24,548 nucleotides of DNA from the NCBI GenBank assembly GCA_934358675.1, contig CAKRKX010000033.1, forward strand, positions 1-24,548. Direction: 5' to 3'. Positions 15,411 through 24,548 of this stretch are shown here, one piece after another (within the stretch, counting starts at the first letter, position 1; every line of letters starts with the position of its first letter). Below the pieces are notes generated by a model. That model had not been told where the DNA came from and did not search any database. It saw only the letters and a program-made list of their open reading frames with translations. The translations under genes and the position numbers were made by a program. The stretch comes from an uncultured Agathobacter sp. (GTDB taxonomy: Bacteria > Bacillota > Clostridia > Lachnospirales > Lachnospiraceae).

Positions 15411-15657
15411 TTATTCACGTTTATCCACAGTGGATGCATTGTGAAAACTATGGACAACCTTTATATTACCTTAGAAAACGACTTGATGCTCATGATTGAT
15501 TTCAACAGACTTGTCCAATCTATTCTCAACGGTTGAACAGGCTTTCAAGTAAGTTATCAAGTCACGTAAAGCGCTACTTTAAAGCCTTAGAACGGGTTAT
15601 TCACATATGAACAGCCCCTATTAAGAATATTACTGATATCTTTATATATTTATTTAA
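15411..15657. promoter_or_regulatory. oriC: oriC part 2: DnaA boxes and probable unwinding element
   Basis: This dnaA-dnaN spacer carries TTATTCACG (15411-15419), an exact TTATCCACA (15421-15429, inside the 13-bp palindrome 15423-15435) and TTATTCACA (15597-15605). After the last box comes a short GC-rich spacer and then AT-rich DNA (15618-15657). From 15618 the triplets read CTA, TTA, AGA, ATA, TTA, CTG, ATA, five of seven matching the NTA pattern of DnaA-trios, as beside the Bacillus unwinding site. I infer that strand opening occurs here; two box clusters around dnaA make the origin bipartite. Confidence 0.75.
15539..15587. repeat. Imperfect inverted repeat beside the unwinding element
   Basis: AGGCTTTCAAGTA (15539-15551) and TACTTTAAAGCCT (15575-15587) are complementary at 12 of 13 positions, separated by 23 nt. 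No T-run follows, so it is not a standard terminator. A palindrome TCAACGGTTGA (15526-15536) lies just before it and the last DnaA box begins 10 bp after it. Confidence 0.65.
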
Positions 15658-15678
15658 ACCAGGAAGGAGTTTTTCAAA

Positions 15679-16791
15679 ATGAAATTAATCTGTTCAAAAT
15701 CGAACTTACTGCGTGGAGTAAACATTGTCTCAAAAGCTGTTCCTACCAGAACCACGATGGCTATTCTTGAATGTATCTTAATTGATGCTTCTGCTAATGA
15801 AATTAAACTGATGGCTAATGATATGGAACTTGGTATTGAGACTAAGATTGAAGGTACTATTGAAGAGAGAGGTGTGATCGCATTAGATGCCAAGATATTC
15901 TCTGAAATCGTGCGTAAGCTTCCGGACAATGATGTTACTATTGAAACAGATGCTTCTTTCAAGACAGTAATCTCCTGTGAGAAAGCAAAATTTAATATTG
16001 TCGGTAAATCAGGAGACGATTTTTCCTATATTCCATATATTGAGAAGAACGAGTCGATCGTGATTTCTCAGTTCACACTCAAGGAAGTCATTCGTCAGAC
16101 GATTTTTTCCATTGCGGACAATGACAATAACAAGCTGATGACCGGTGAATTATTTGAAATCAATGAGAATCAGCTGAAAGTGGTATCTCTTGACGGACAC
16201 CGTATCTCAATCCGTAATATTGAACTTAAGAATAACTATGATCACAAGAAAGTTGTCGTTCCTGGTAAGACACTTCAGGAGATCAGCAAGATTATTCCGG
16301 GTGGTGTGGATGATGATGTAATCATCTACCTTGCGGACAATCATATTGTATTCGATTTTGACACGACAACCGTTGTATCCCGACTGATCGAGGGAGAGTA
16401 TTTTAAGATTGATCAGATGCTTTCCTCCGATTACGAGACGAAGGTAAAGGTAAATAAGAGAGAGCTTCTTGACTGTATTGACCGTTCGACACTTCTCGTT
16501 AAGGAAGGCGACAAGAAGCCGATCATCATGAATGTGACAGACGGCAGCATGGAACTTAAGATTACATCGTTTATCGGTTCCATGAATGAAGATATTGATA
16601 TTGAGAAGGAAGGTAAGGATATACTGATTGGATTCAACCCAAAATTCTTTATCGATGCACTTCGCGTGATCGATGAGGAGGAAGTAAGCCTTTATATGGT
16701 CAATCCGAAGGCACCTTGCTTTATCAAGGACGATGAAGGAAAGTTCATCTATCTGATCCTTCCTGTAAACTTTAATACCGCAACAAACTAG
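15679..16791 (+). CDS. dnaN: DNA polymerase III sliding clamp, beta subunit
   Basis: The beta clamp is a ring dimer that tethers the replicative polymerase and other enzymes to DNA. The 370 residues fit the usual three-domain length. Recognisable family blocks include the start 'MKLICSKSNLLRGVNIVSKA', 'TMAILECILIDA' (about 28-39), 'ISLDGH-like' 'VVSLDGHRISIRN' in the central domain and the end 'KFIYLILPVN'. AGGAAGGAG precedes the ATG by about 9 nt. It follows the origin spacer and leads the dnaN-yaaA-recF group; the mRNA start is probably within or near the unwinding region, though no clear promoter is seen. Confidence 0.97.
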   Translation: MKLICSKSNLLRGVNIVSKAVPTRTTMAILECILIDASANEIKLMANDMELGIETKIEGTIEERGVIALDAKIFSEIVRKLPDNDVTIETDASFKTVISCEKAKFNIVGKSGDDFSYIPYIEKNESIVISQFTLKEVIRQTIFSIADNDNNKLMTGELFEINENQLKVVSLDGHRISIRNIELKNNYDHKKVVVPGKTLQEISKIIPGGVDDDVIIYLADNHIVFDFDTTTVVSRLIEGEYFKIDQMLSSDYETKVKVNKRELLDCIDRSTLLVKEGDKKPIIMNVTDGSMELKITSFIGSMNEDIDIEKEGKDILIGFNPKFFIDALRVIDEEEVSLYMVNPKAPCFIKDDEGKFIYLILPVNFNTATN

Positions 16792-16813
16792 GTGGATAGA
16801 TTGAGGAGTAACT

Positions 16814-17029
16814 ATGATTACAGTGAATATTCGTGAAGAAGATGAGTTCATTAAGCTGGGACAGGCTTTGAAAAAAGCGAGTCTTGTCGGTTCCGGCGTG
16901 GATGCCAAGATGGTAATTCAGGACGGACAGGTTGCAGTGAATGGACAAATCGAAGTGCAGAGAGGCAAGAAATTACATGATGGAGATGTTGTCACCTATA
17001 ACGGAGAGACAATACAGATTGTAAAATGA
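16814..17029 (+). CDS. yaaA: S4-domain RNA-binding protein YaaA
   Basis: This 71-residue protein is an S4 RNA-binding domain: 'FIKLGQALKKASLVGSGVDA' (about 14-33), 'MVIQDGQVAVNGQIEVQRGKK' across two strands and 'GDVVTYNGETIQIV'. The same small gene lies between dnaN and recF in most Firmicutes; a role in ribosome assembly has been proposed. GAGGAG lies 6-7 nt before the ATG. Its TGA overlaps the recF start (ATGA at 17026-17029), which indicates translational coupling. Confidence 0.93.
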   Translation: MITVNIREEDEFIKLGQALKKASLVGSGVDAKMVIQDGQVAVNGQIEVQRGKKLHDGDVVTYNGETIQIVK

Positions 17030-18126
17030 TCATTCGATCGATAGAACTACGGAATTTTCGTAATTACGAGAATCTGAACATTGAATTTGACGAAGGCACC
17101 AATATTTTATACGGCGATAATGCGCAGGGTAAAACGAACATCCTCGAAGCGGCCTATATGAGCGGGACGACAAAGTCCCACAAAGGAAGCCGCGACAAAG
17201 AGATGATCCGGTTTGATCAACCGGAGGCACATATCCGCACGGTTGTGGAGAAAAATGAAAAGCAGTTTCAGATCGACATGCATCTTCGCCGCAACGGATC
17301 AAAGGGTGTGGCAATCAATAAGATTCCGATCAAGAAAGCCAGCGAATTGTTTGGCATATTAAATATTGTTTTTTTCTCGCCGGAGGATCTGAACATCATC
17401 AAGAATGGTCCTGCGGAGAGAAGAAGATTTATTGATTTGGAACTGTGTCAGCTGGATAAACTTTATCTGTCGGATCTGTCCAATTACAACAAAGTGTTAA
17501 ACCAGAGAAACCGGCTTTTGAAAGATATTGCTTATCGGTCGGATTTATTGGATACACTTTCGGTATGGGATACGCAGCTCATTGATTACGGGCGGAGGAT
17601 TATCGCCAAACGTAAGATATTCGTGGATGAGTTGAATATGATCATTCAGCAGATCCATTCAAATATATCGGGAGGCAGAGAAAATCTGATCCTGCAGTAT
17701 GAGCCGAATATCGATGACATTTTTTTTGAGGATGAACTGAGCCGGGCGAAGAATAAGGATTTAAAGCTTTGCCAGACAACGGTCGGACCGCACCGAGACG
17801 ATATGCTTTTTTCCATAGACGGAGTAGATATCCGCAAGTACGGTTCGCAGGGACAGCAGAGAACATCGGCATTGTCGCTGAAATTATCTGAGATCGACCT
17901 TGTAAGAAAATCCATTCATAATACGCCGGTGCTGCTTCTCGACGATGTATTGTCCGAGCTGGACAGCAACCGACAGAATTATTTGTTAAATAGTATTACA
18001 GATATTCAGACAATTATTACATGTACCGGTCTGGAAGAATTTGTAAAAAATCGTTTTCAAATCGATAAGATTTTTCAGGTGATAAGCGGAGAAGTGTTTG
18101 AGAAGAAGACGATAGAAGAGATATAA
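17026..18126 (+). CDS. recF: DNA replication and repair protein RecF
   Basis: RecF is an SMC-like ATPase that loads RecA onto gapped DNA with RecO and RecR. The 366 residues show 'IELRNFRNYENLNIEF' at the start, Walker A 'GDNAQGKTNILEA' (30-42), the ABC-type signature 'SQGQQRTSALSLKLSEI' and Walker B 'PVLLLDDVLSELD' (about 300-313). The start overlaps the yaaA stop by four bases, without a strong ribosome site of its own. It lies 40 nt upstream of gyrB. Length and order are typical. Confidence 0.97.
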   Translation: MIIRSIELRNFRNYENLNIEFDEGTNILYGDNAQGKTNILEAAYMSGTTKSHKGSRDKEMIRFDQPEAHIRTVVEKNEKQFQIDMHLRRNGSKGVAINKIPIKKASELFGILNIVFFSPEDLNIIKNGPAERRRFIDLELCQLDKLYLSDLSNYNKVLNQRNRLLKDIAYRSDLLDTLSVWDTQLIDYGRRIIAKRKIFVDELNMIIQQIHSNISGGRENLILQYEPNIDDIFFEDELSRAKNKDLKLCQTTVGPHRDDMLFSIDGVDIRKYGSQGQQRTSALSLKLSEIDLVRKSIHNTPVLLLDDVLSELDSNRQNYLLNSITDIQTIITCTGLEEFVKNRFQIDKIFQVISGEVFEKKTIEEI

Positions 18127-18136
18127 ATTAGTTTAA

Positions 18137-20101
<1,965 letters not shown>

Positions 20102-20115
20102 GGAGGAAAGTTTAA

Positions 20116-22638
20116 GTGGATGACAAGATATTTGATCAAATTCAACAGGTTGATTTGAAAAAAACCATGGAAACCTCCTATATCGACTATGCGATGAGCG
20201 TTATCGCGAGCCGAGCACTGCCGGATGTCAGGGATGGTTTGAAGCCGGTACAGAGACGTGTTCTCTATTCCATGATTGAATTAAACAACACACCGGATAA
20301 GCCACACCGTAAGTGTGCGCGTATCGTTGGTGATACGATGGGTAAATACCATCCACACGGAGACAGCTCCATTTACGGAGCACTTGTCAACATGGCACAG
20401 CCTTGGTCGACAAGATATCCACTTGTGGATGGACATGGTAACTTCGGTTCTGTGGACGGAGACGGCGCAGCCGCTATGCGATATACAGAGGCACGTCTGT
20501 CAAAGATCTCGATGCAGATGATCCAGGATATCAACAAAGATACGGTTGATTTCATACCGAACTTTGATGAGACGGAGAAAGAGCCTACCGTACTTCCTTC
20601 CCGTTATCCGAATCTTCTGGTAAACGGAACGACAGGTATTGCCGTTGGTATGGCAACAAATATTCCGCCACACAATCTGCGTGATGTCATTCATGCGGTT
20701 GTTAAACTGATCGATAACGACATTGAAGATAAAGAGACCGATATCGATGAACTGATCGATATTATCAAGGGACCGGATTTTCCTACAGGGGGTGTGATCC
20801 TCGGTACAGCCGGAATCAACGAAGCATACCGCACCGGCCGCGGCAAGATTCGCGTGCGCGCCGTAACGGATATCGAACCGATGGACAACGGCAAGAACCG
20901 TATTGTTGTGACGGAGCTTCCGTACTTGGTCAATAAAGCAAGATTGATCGAGAAGATTGCAGAACTTCACAAGGATAAGCGCATTGACGGAATTACAGAT
21001 CTCCGTGATGAATCCGACCGTGAAGGAATGCGTATCGTGATCGAGCTGCGCCGAGATGTGAATCCGAGCGTTGTACTCAATCTTTTATACAAACATACAC
21101 AGTTGCAGGATACATTCGGAGTAATCAACCTTGCTTTGGTGGATAACCAGCCGAAAATTCTCAATCTGTATGAATTACTGAACTATTATCTGCTTCATCA
21201 GAAGGAAGTCATCACAAGACGTACCAGATACGACTTGAATAAGGCAGAAGAGAGAGCCCATATCTTACAGGGATTGATCATTGCTTTGGATAACATCGAT
21301 GAAGTCATTGCAATCATCCGCAGCAGCAGAACCACACAGGATGCCAAGAATGCGTTGATGGAGCGATTCGGATTATCCGATGCGCAGTCACAGGCAATCG
21401 TGGATATGCGACTGAAGGCTCTGACAGGTCTCGAAAGAGAAAAGTTGGAGAACGAGTACAAGGAACTGATGGCTTTGATCTCTGAATTGAAGTCTATCCT
21501 TGCCGATGAGAAAAAGCTTCTCACCGTTATCCGTACCGAGATTCTTGCAATTGCTGACAAGTACGGTGACGACAGAAGAACGCAGATCGGATACGATGAA
21601 TTTGATATTTCCATGGAAGATCTGATTCCGGAGACCAACAATGTCATTACCATGACCAAGGTTGGATACATCAAGCGTATGGGAACCGACAATTTCAAGA
21701 GTCAGAACCGCGGCGGTAAGGGAATCAAGGGAATGGAGACCATTCAGGATGACTATATCGTAGAGATGCTGATGACAACGTCGCATCATTACCTGATGTT
21801 CTTCACGAATATGGGAAGAGTATACCGCATCAAGGCATACGAGATTCCGGAGGCAAGCCGTACATCAAGAGGTACTGCGATCATCAATCTTATCCCGTTA
21901 CAGCCGGATGAGAAGATTACCGCGATGATCCCAATCCGTAATTACGAGAAGGATAAGTACCTGTTTATGGCAACCAAGAACGGAATCGTAAAGAAAACAT
22001 CTATCCTCGAATACGAGAATATCCGTAAGACCGGACTTGCAGCCATCAATCTTCGCGATGATGATAAGCTGATTGAAGTTAAGATCACGGACAACAACGA
22101 AGATATTCTCCTGTTCACCAAGTATGGTCAGTGTATCCGATTTAAGGAGACGGATGTAAGAGCAACCGGTAGAACCACCATGGGTGTGATCGGAATGAAT
22201 CTTGCACACGGTGATGAGATCATCGCGATGCAGATGGCATCACAGGGCGACTCCGTTATGATCGTTTCCGAGAAAGGACTTGGAAAATGCACACTGATCA
22301 ACGAATTTACACCGCAGAATCGTGGTGGAAAAGGCGTTAAGTGCTATAAAATCACAGAAAAATCAGGAAACCTTGTCGGTGTTAAGGCTGTTGGCAAAGA
22401 AGATGAGATCATGTTGATCACAACAGAGGGAATTATTATCCGCATTCGTGTTAATGATACCACTTTGCTCGGAAGAGTAACTTCCGGAGTGAAACTCATC
22501 AACCTTAAGAATGACATCACCGTTGCAAGTATTGCGCGTGTTGTGGAAGATAAGTCATTGATGCCGCCGGAGGAGTCGAATTCCGAAGAAACAGAATCGA
22601 AAGAATCTGTAACCGAAGAACCAGCATCTGAGGAATAA
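20116..22638 (+). CDS. gyrA: DNA gyrase subunit A
   Basis: GyrA cuts and religates the DNA gate and wraps DNA. The 840 residues have the catalytic '[11 protein letters not shown]' with Tyr123 and the quinolone-determining region '[20 protein letters not shown]' (76-95), where Ser84 matches E. coli Ser83 and Gly88 matches Asp87. The beta-propeller tail carries the GyrA box as 'QNRGGKG' at 530-536, with an identical second copy at 734-740, and ends in an acidic Glu/Ser-rich tail (from about 815). The start is GTG (20116), 9 nt after AGGAGG; no better ATG exists. It is co-transcribed with gyrB. Confidence 0.98.
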   Translation: MDDKIFDQIQQVDLKKTMETSYIDYAMSVIASRALPDVRDGLKPVQRRVLYSMIELNNTPDKPHRKCARIVGDTMGKYHPHGDSSIYGALVNMAQPWSTRYPLVDGHGNFGSVDGDGAAAMRYTEARLSKISMQMIQDINKDTVDFIPNFDETEKEPTVLPSRYPNLLVNGTTGIAVGMATNIPPHNLRDVIHAVVKLIDNDIEDKETDIDELIDIIKGPDFPTGGVILGTAGINEAYRTGRGKIRVRAVTDIEPMDNGKNRIVVTELPYLVNKARLIEKIAELHKDKRIDGITDLRDESDREGMRIVIELRRDVNPSVVLNLLYKHTQLQDTFGVINLALVDNQPKILNLYELLNYYLLHQKEVITRRTRYDLNKAEERAHILQGLIIALDNIDEVIAIIRSSRTTQDAKNALMERFGLSDAQSQAIVDMRLKALTGLEREKLENEYKELMALISELKSILADEKKLLTVIRTEILAIADKYGDDRRTQIGYDEFDISMEDLIPETNNVITMTKVGYIKRMGTDNFKSQNRGGKGIKGMETIQDDYIVEMLMTTSHHYLMFFTNMGRVYRIKAYEIPEASRTSRGTAIINLIPLQPDEKITAMIPIRNYEKDKYLFMATKNGIVKKTSILEYENIRKTGLAAINLRDDDKLIEVKITDNNEDILLFTKYGQCIRFKETDVRATGRTTMGVIGMNLAHGDEIIAMQMASQGDSVMIVSEKGLGKCTLINEFTPQNRGGKGVKCYKITEKSGNLVGVKAVGKEDEIMLITTEGIIIRIRVNDTTLLGRVTSGVKLINLKNDITVASIARVVEDKSLMPPEESNSEETESKESVTEEPASEE

Positions 22639-22659
22639 AGCACAAAGTAATAAAAGATA

Positions 22660-22691
22660 AGAAGCAGGGTTTTATGCCCTGCTTCTAAACT
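22660..22691 (+). terminator. Probable terminator after gyrA
   Basis: AGAAGCAGGG (22660-22669) pairs perfectly with CCCTGCTTCT (22677-22686) over a 7-nt loop. The following AAACTGTTTTG is a poor T-tract, so read-through into the fumarase genes is likely; no clear separate promoter is seen for them. Confidence 0.65.
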
Positions 22692-22730
22692 GTTTTGATA
22701 ATTGAAAATAAAAACAAGTGAGAGGAAACC

Positions 22731-23576
22731 ATGATACGAACAATTAACACCGAAGAAATTACAGCCGTTGTAAAAGAAATGTGCATTGAAGCAAACCATT
22801 TTCTGTCCGAAGATATGGATGCCGCAATGAAAAAAGCGTGTGAAACCGAGAAATCCGAGCTCGGTAAAAAAATATTAAATCAGCTGCAGGACAATTTAAA
22901 GATTGCCGGCGAAGAGATGATCCCAATCTGCCAGGATACCGGTATGGCAGTCTTCTTTGTAGAAATCGGACAGGATGTACACCTGAAAGGCGAGTGGATC
23001 GAGAATGCCATCAACGAGGGCGTTCGACAGGGATATACAGACGGATATTTAAGAAAATCCGTAGTGAAGGATCCAATCATCCGCGAGAATACAAAAGATA
23101 ACACGCCGGCGGTCATCCATTATTCGATCGTTCCCGGCAATCAGGTAACCATCACATTTGCACCGAAGGGATTCGGAAGTGAGAATATGAGCCGCGTTTT
23201 CATGTTGAAGCCGGCGGATGGAATCGAAGGCGTAAAGAATGCCATCCTCACAGCTGTAAAAGATGCGGGACCGAATGCCTGCCCACCAATGGTGATCGGC
23301 GTAGGAGTCGGAGGAACCTTCGAAAAATGCGCTTTGCTCGCAAAGAAAGCATTGACCAGACCGGTTGGAGAGCATTCCAGTGTGGAATATGTGGCAGATA
23401 TGGAAAAAGAGATGCTGGAGAAGATCAACAAGCTTGGCATCGGACCGGGTGGACTCGGCGGAACGACCACAGCACTTGCAGTCAATATCAATACTTATCC
23501 GACACACATTGCCGGACTTCCGGTGGCAGTCAATATATGCTGCCATGTCAACCGACACATCGTTCGCATCGTGTAG
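22731..23576 (+). CDS. Class I fumarate hydratase, alpha subunit (Fe-S hydro-lyase)
   Basis: This is the N-terminal half of the oxygen-sensitive [4Fe-4S] class I fumarase, here a separate 281-residue subunit that interconverts fumarate and L-malate. Likely cluster Cys are Cys67 in 'PICQDTGMAVFF', Cys184 in 'NACPPMVIGVGVGGTFEKC' and Cys270/271 in 'ICCHVNRH'. Other blocks are 'VIHYSIVPG', 'FAPKGFGSEN' and 'GIGPGGLGG'. GAGAGGAAACC precedes the ATG. The beta subunit follows after 80 nt. Tartrate dehydratase alpha (ttdA-like) is the main alternative, since the families are hard to separate by eye; fumarase is more common in gut Clostridia. Confidence 0.88.
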   Translation: MIRTINTEEITAVVKEMCIEANHFLSEDMDAAMKKACETEKSELGKKILNQLQDNLKIAGEEMIPICQDTGMAVFFVEIGQDVHLKGEWIENAINEGVRQGYTDGYLRKSVVKDPIIRENTKDNTPAVIHYSIVPGNQVTITFAPKGFGSENMSRVFMLKPADGIEGVKNAILTAVKDAGPNACPPMVIGVGVGGTFEKCALLAKKALTRPVGEHSSVEYVADMEKEMLEKINKLGIGPGGLGGTTTALAVNINTYPTHIAGLPVAVNICCHVNRHIVRIV

Positions 23577-23599
23577 AAGTGAACAAACAATCGGTTTCG

Positions 23600-23608
23600 T
23601 GTGGATAA
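23600..23608 (-). promoter_or_regulatory. Isolated exact DnaA box between the fumarase genes
   Basis: TGTGGATAA (TTATCCACA on the minus strand) lies in non-coding DNA between the two fumarase subunit genes, about 8 kb from oriC. It could bind DnaA or be chance. Confidence 0.4.
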
Positions 23609-23656
23609 CTTAGAGTAGATTTTAAATTTATGTTTAAAAGTAAAGGATAAGGCAAA

Positions 23657-24208
23657 ATGGACAAACAAATCACAACACCAATTACAGAAAAAATTACCGC
23701 AGATCTTCATTCCGGGGATTACGTGTACATAACAGGAGAAATCTATGTCGCGCGCGACGCGGCACACAAGCGCATGATCGAAGCGTTGGATCGCGGCGAA
23801 GAGCTGCCAATCGATATCAAAGATGCGACCATCTATTATATGGGACCGTCACCGGCGCGCGAGGGACGTCCGATCGGATCCGCCGGACCGACAACTGCAA
23901 CCCGAATGGATAAATACGCACCTCGTTTACTCGACTTAGGAGAGAAAGCGATGATCGGAAAAGGCAAGCGTTCCAAGGAAGTCATTGAAGCTGTCATAAG
24001 AAACAAAGCGGTCTACTTTGCAGCAGTCGGCGGAGCGGGAGCACTTCTTTCCAAATGTATCAAGAAGTCGGAAGTCATCTGCTACGATGATCTGGGAGCA
24101 GAAGCCATCCGTAAATTGTACGTGGAAGATTTTCCTGCCATCGTTGTGATTGACCGGGATGGTAACAATCTCTACGAGACAGCAATCAAAAAATTTGCAA
24201 ATTCATAA
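23657..24208 (+). CDS. Class I fumarate hydratase, beta subunit (Fe-S hydro-lyase)
   Basis: The 183-residue partner of the upstream alpha subunit forms the C-terminal catalytic half of class I fumarase. Family blocks are 'LHSGDYVYITGEIYVARDAAHKR' (in two overlapping strands from about 16), 'IYYMGPSPA', 'IGSAGPTTATRMDKYAP' (about 73-89), 'MIGKGKRS' and 'VYFAAVGGAGAL' (conserved core). AAGGATAAGG lies upstream of the ATG. The 80-nt gap between subunits contains an exact DnaA box at 23600-23608. The substrate choice (fumarate or tartrate) follows the alpha subunit. Confidence 0.88.
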   Translation: MDKQITTPITEKITADLHSGDYVYITGEIYVARDAAHKRMIEALDRGEELPIDIKDATIYYMGPSPAREGRPIGSAGPTTATRMDKYAPRLLDLGEKAMIGKGKRSKEVIEAVIRNKAVYFAAVGGAGALLSKCIKKSEVICYDDLGAEAIRKLYVEDFPAIVVIDRDGNNLYETAIKKFANS

Positions 24209-24217
24209 AATTATTAG

Positions 24218-24246
24218 TTGACAAACTCAGGTAAGTTTAGTAGAAT
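24218..24246 (+). promoter_or_regulatory. Promoter of tRNA-Ser
   Basis: Perfect -35 TTGACA (24218-24223), 17-bp spacer and -10 TAGAAT (24241-24246), 42 nt before the mature tRNA. The promoter begins only 10 nt after the fumarase beta stop. Confidence 0.85.
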
Positions 24247-24250
24247 AAAA

Positions 24251-24270
24251 AAGCACTGCGAAAGCGTGCT
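24251..24270 (+). other. GAAA-capped hairpin in the tRNA-Ser 5' leader
   Basis: AGCACTGCGAAAGCGTGCT folds as AGCAC/GTGCT with a bulged T, then GC/GC closed by a GAAA (GNRA-type) tetraloop. It lies between the expected transcript start and the tRNA, so it belongs to the leader removed by RNase P or another nuclease. Confidence 0.45.
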
Positions 24271-24288
24271 ATCGTGAATACGGTAATT

Positions 24289-24376
24289 GCAGAAGTACTC
24301 AAGTGGCCGAAGAGGTGCCCCTGCTAAGGGTATAGGTCGGGTGACCGGCGCGAGGGTTCAAATCCCTCCTTCTGCG
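24289..24376 (+). tRNA. tRNA-Ser, anticodon GCU
   Basis: The 88-nt cloverleaf has acceptor GCAGAAG/CTTCTGC, the anticodon stem TGCCC/GGGTA around loop CTGCTAA (anticodon GCT, reads AGC/AGU) and the long variable arm typical of serine tRNAs (GGTCGGGTGACC region). The T-arm is GAGGG-TTCAAAT-CCCTC and the discriminator is G. CCA is not encoded. It has its own promoter and lies upstream of the presumed rRNA operon. Confidence 0.94.
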
Positions 24377-24412
24377 TTAACTTCTTTAAAAAATAAATTT
24401 TAAAAAAGTTAA
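24377..24412. repeat. AT-rich inverted repeat, possible terminator and UP element
   Basis: TTAACTTCTTTAAAA (24377-24391) and TTTTAAAAAAGTTAA (24398-24412) are complementary at 14 of 15 positions around AATAAA. It follows tRNA-Ser directly but lacks a T-run. Its A-tracts lie just upstream of the next -35, where rRNA promoters carry an UP element. Confidence 0.5.
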
Positions 24413-24420
24413 AAAAGTTG

Positions 24421-24449
24421 TTGACAAATAATTGCGAAACTGATATACT
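24421..24449 (+). promoter_or_regulatory. Strong promoter, probably of an rRNA operon
   Basis: Perfect -35 TTGACA (24421-24426), 17 bp, extended -10 TGATATACT (-10 hexamer 24444-24449), with A-tracts upstream. A second TTGACA (24466-24471) with a weak GATAAC at 24489-24494 may be a tandem promoter. Confidence 0.8.
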
Positions 24450-24548
24450 TAAGAAGTTGTCGCGGTTGACAACAAAACAAAGAACCTTGATAACTGAACA
24501 GTGAAAAACCTTGAAAGATTTTGAGAATCATTGAGAAAAATAGTACTG
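24450..24548 (+). other. Probable rRNA operon leader, runs off the window
   Basis: The stretch after the promoter has no ORF. It contains a GTTGTC/GACAAC hairpin (24456-24473) and 'AGAACCTTGATAACTGAACA' (24481-24500), similar to the sequence found ahead of 16S genes in Clostridia, where antitermination and processing signals lie. The 16S gene itself would start beyond 24548; this call rests on leader similarity and promoter strength. Confidence 0.6.

Noticed and set aside
16207..16908. A 233-codon ORF on the minus strand across the end of dnaN and yaaA
   Set aside because: It overlaps two confidently identified genes and shows no family pattern.

Overview
The window spans the chromosomal replication origin of a low-GC Firmicute of class Clostridia, most likely family Lachnospiraceae (genus not resolved). 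The evidence is the gene order (rpmH-rnpA-yidD-yidC-jag-mnmE-mnmG-rsmG on one side of dnaA, dnaN-yaaA-recF-gyrB-gyrA on the other), two consensus parS sites beside parAB, the pairing of DUF4446- and DUF3881-type proteins with parAB, and Lachnospiraceae-like variants in YidC and RnpA. Both tRNA genes lack an encoded CCA.

Left edge (1-726): the 5' part of a ParB-like domain gene that loses the family pattern before the window edge, a short inverted repeat, a terminator, a gene-free stretch with TGACAA motifs, and a tRNA-Arg(CCU) with its own terminator. This looks like the worn edge of a mobile element beside a tRNA. Left arm (729-13627), nearly all on the minus strand: a DUF3881-type gene, a DUF4446-type gene, parB and parA; two parS sites; a DegS-like histidine kinase that seems to lack its phospho-acceptor His; a divergent, membrane-anchored alpha/beta-hydrolase-fold protein that seems to lack its catalytic triad; the mnmE-mnmG-rsmG operon; and the rpmH-rnpA-yidD-yidC-jag operon.

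Origin (about 13628-15678): DnaA boxes lie both upstream of dnaA and between dnaA and dnaN. The second cluster ends in TTATTCACA followed by an AT-rich stretch with a trinucleotide pattern resembling DnaA-trios, the probable unwinding site. A 13-bp imperfect inverted repeat sits just before it. Right arm (15679-24548), all on the plus strand: dnaN, yaaA, recF, gyrB, gyrA, a two-subunit class I fumarase, tRNA-Ser(GCU), and a strong promoter with a leader that probably belongs to an rRNA operon whose 16S gene starts beyond the window.

Apart from the origin-proximal core functions (initiation, clamp, topology, segregation, ribosome and membrane-protein biogenesis, tRNA modification), the most unusual feature is the divergent pair at 4231-6392. 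Both genes look like pseudoenzymes, they share a promoter region with repeats, they flank parS, and the hydrolase-like gene is the only gene transcribed against the fork in the left arm.
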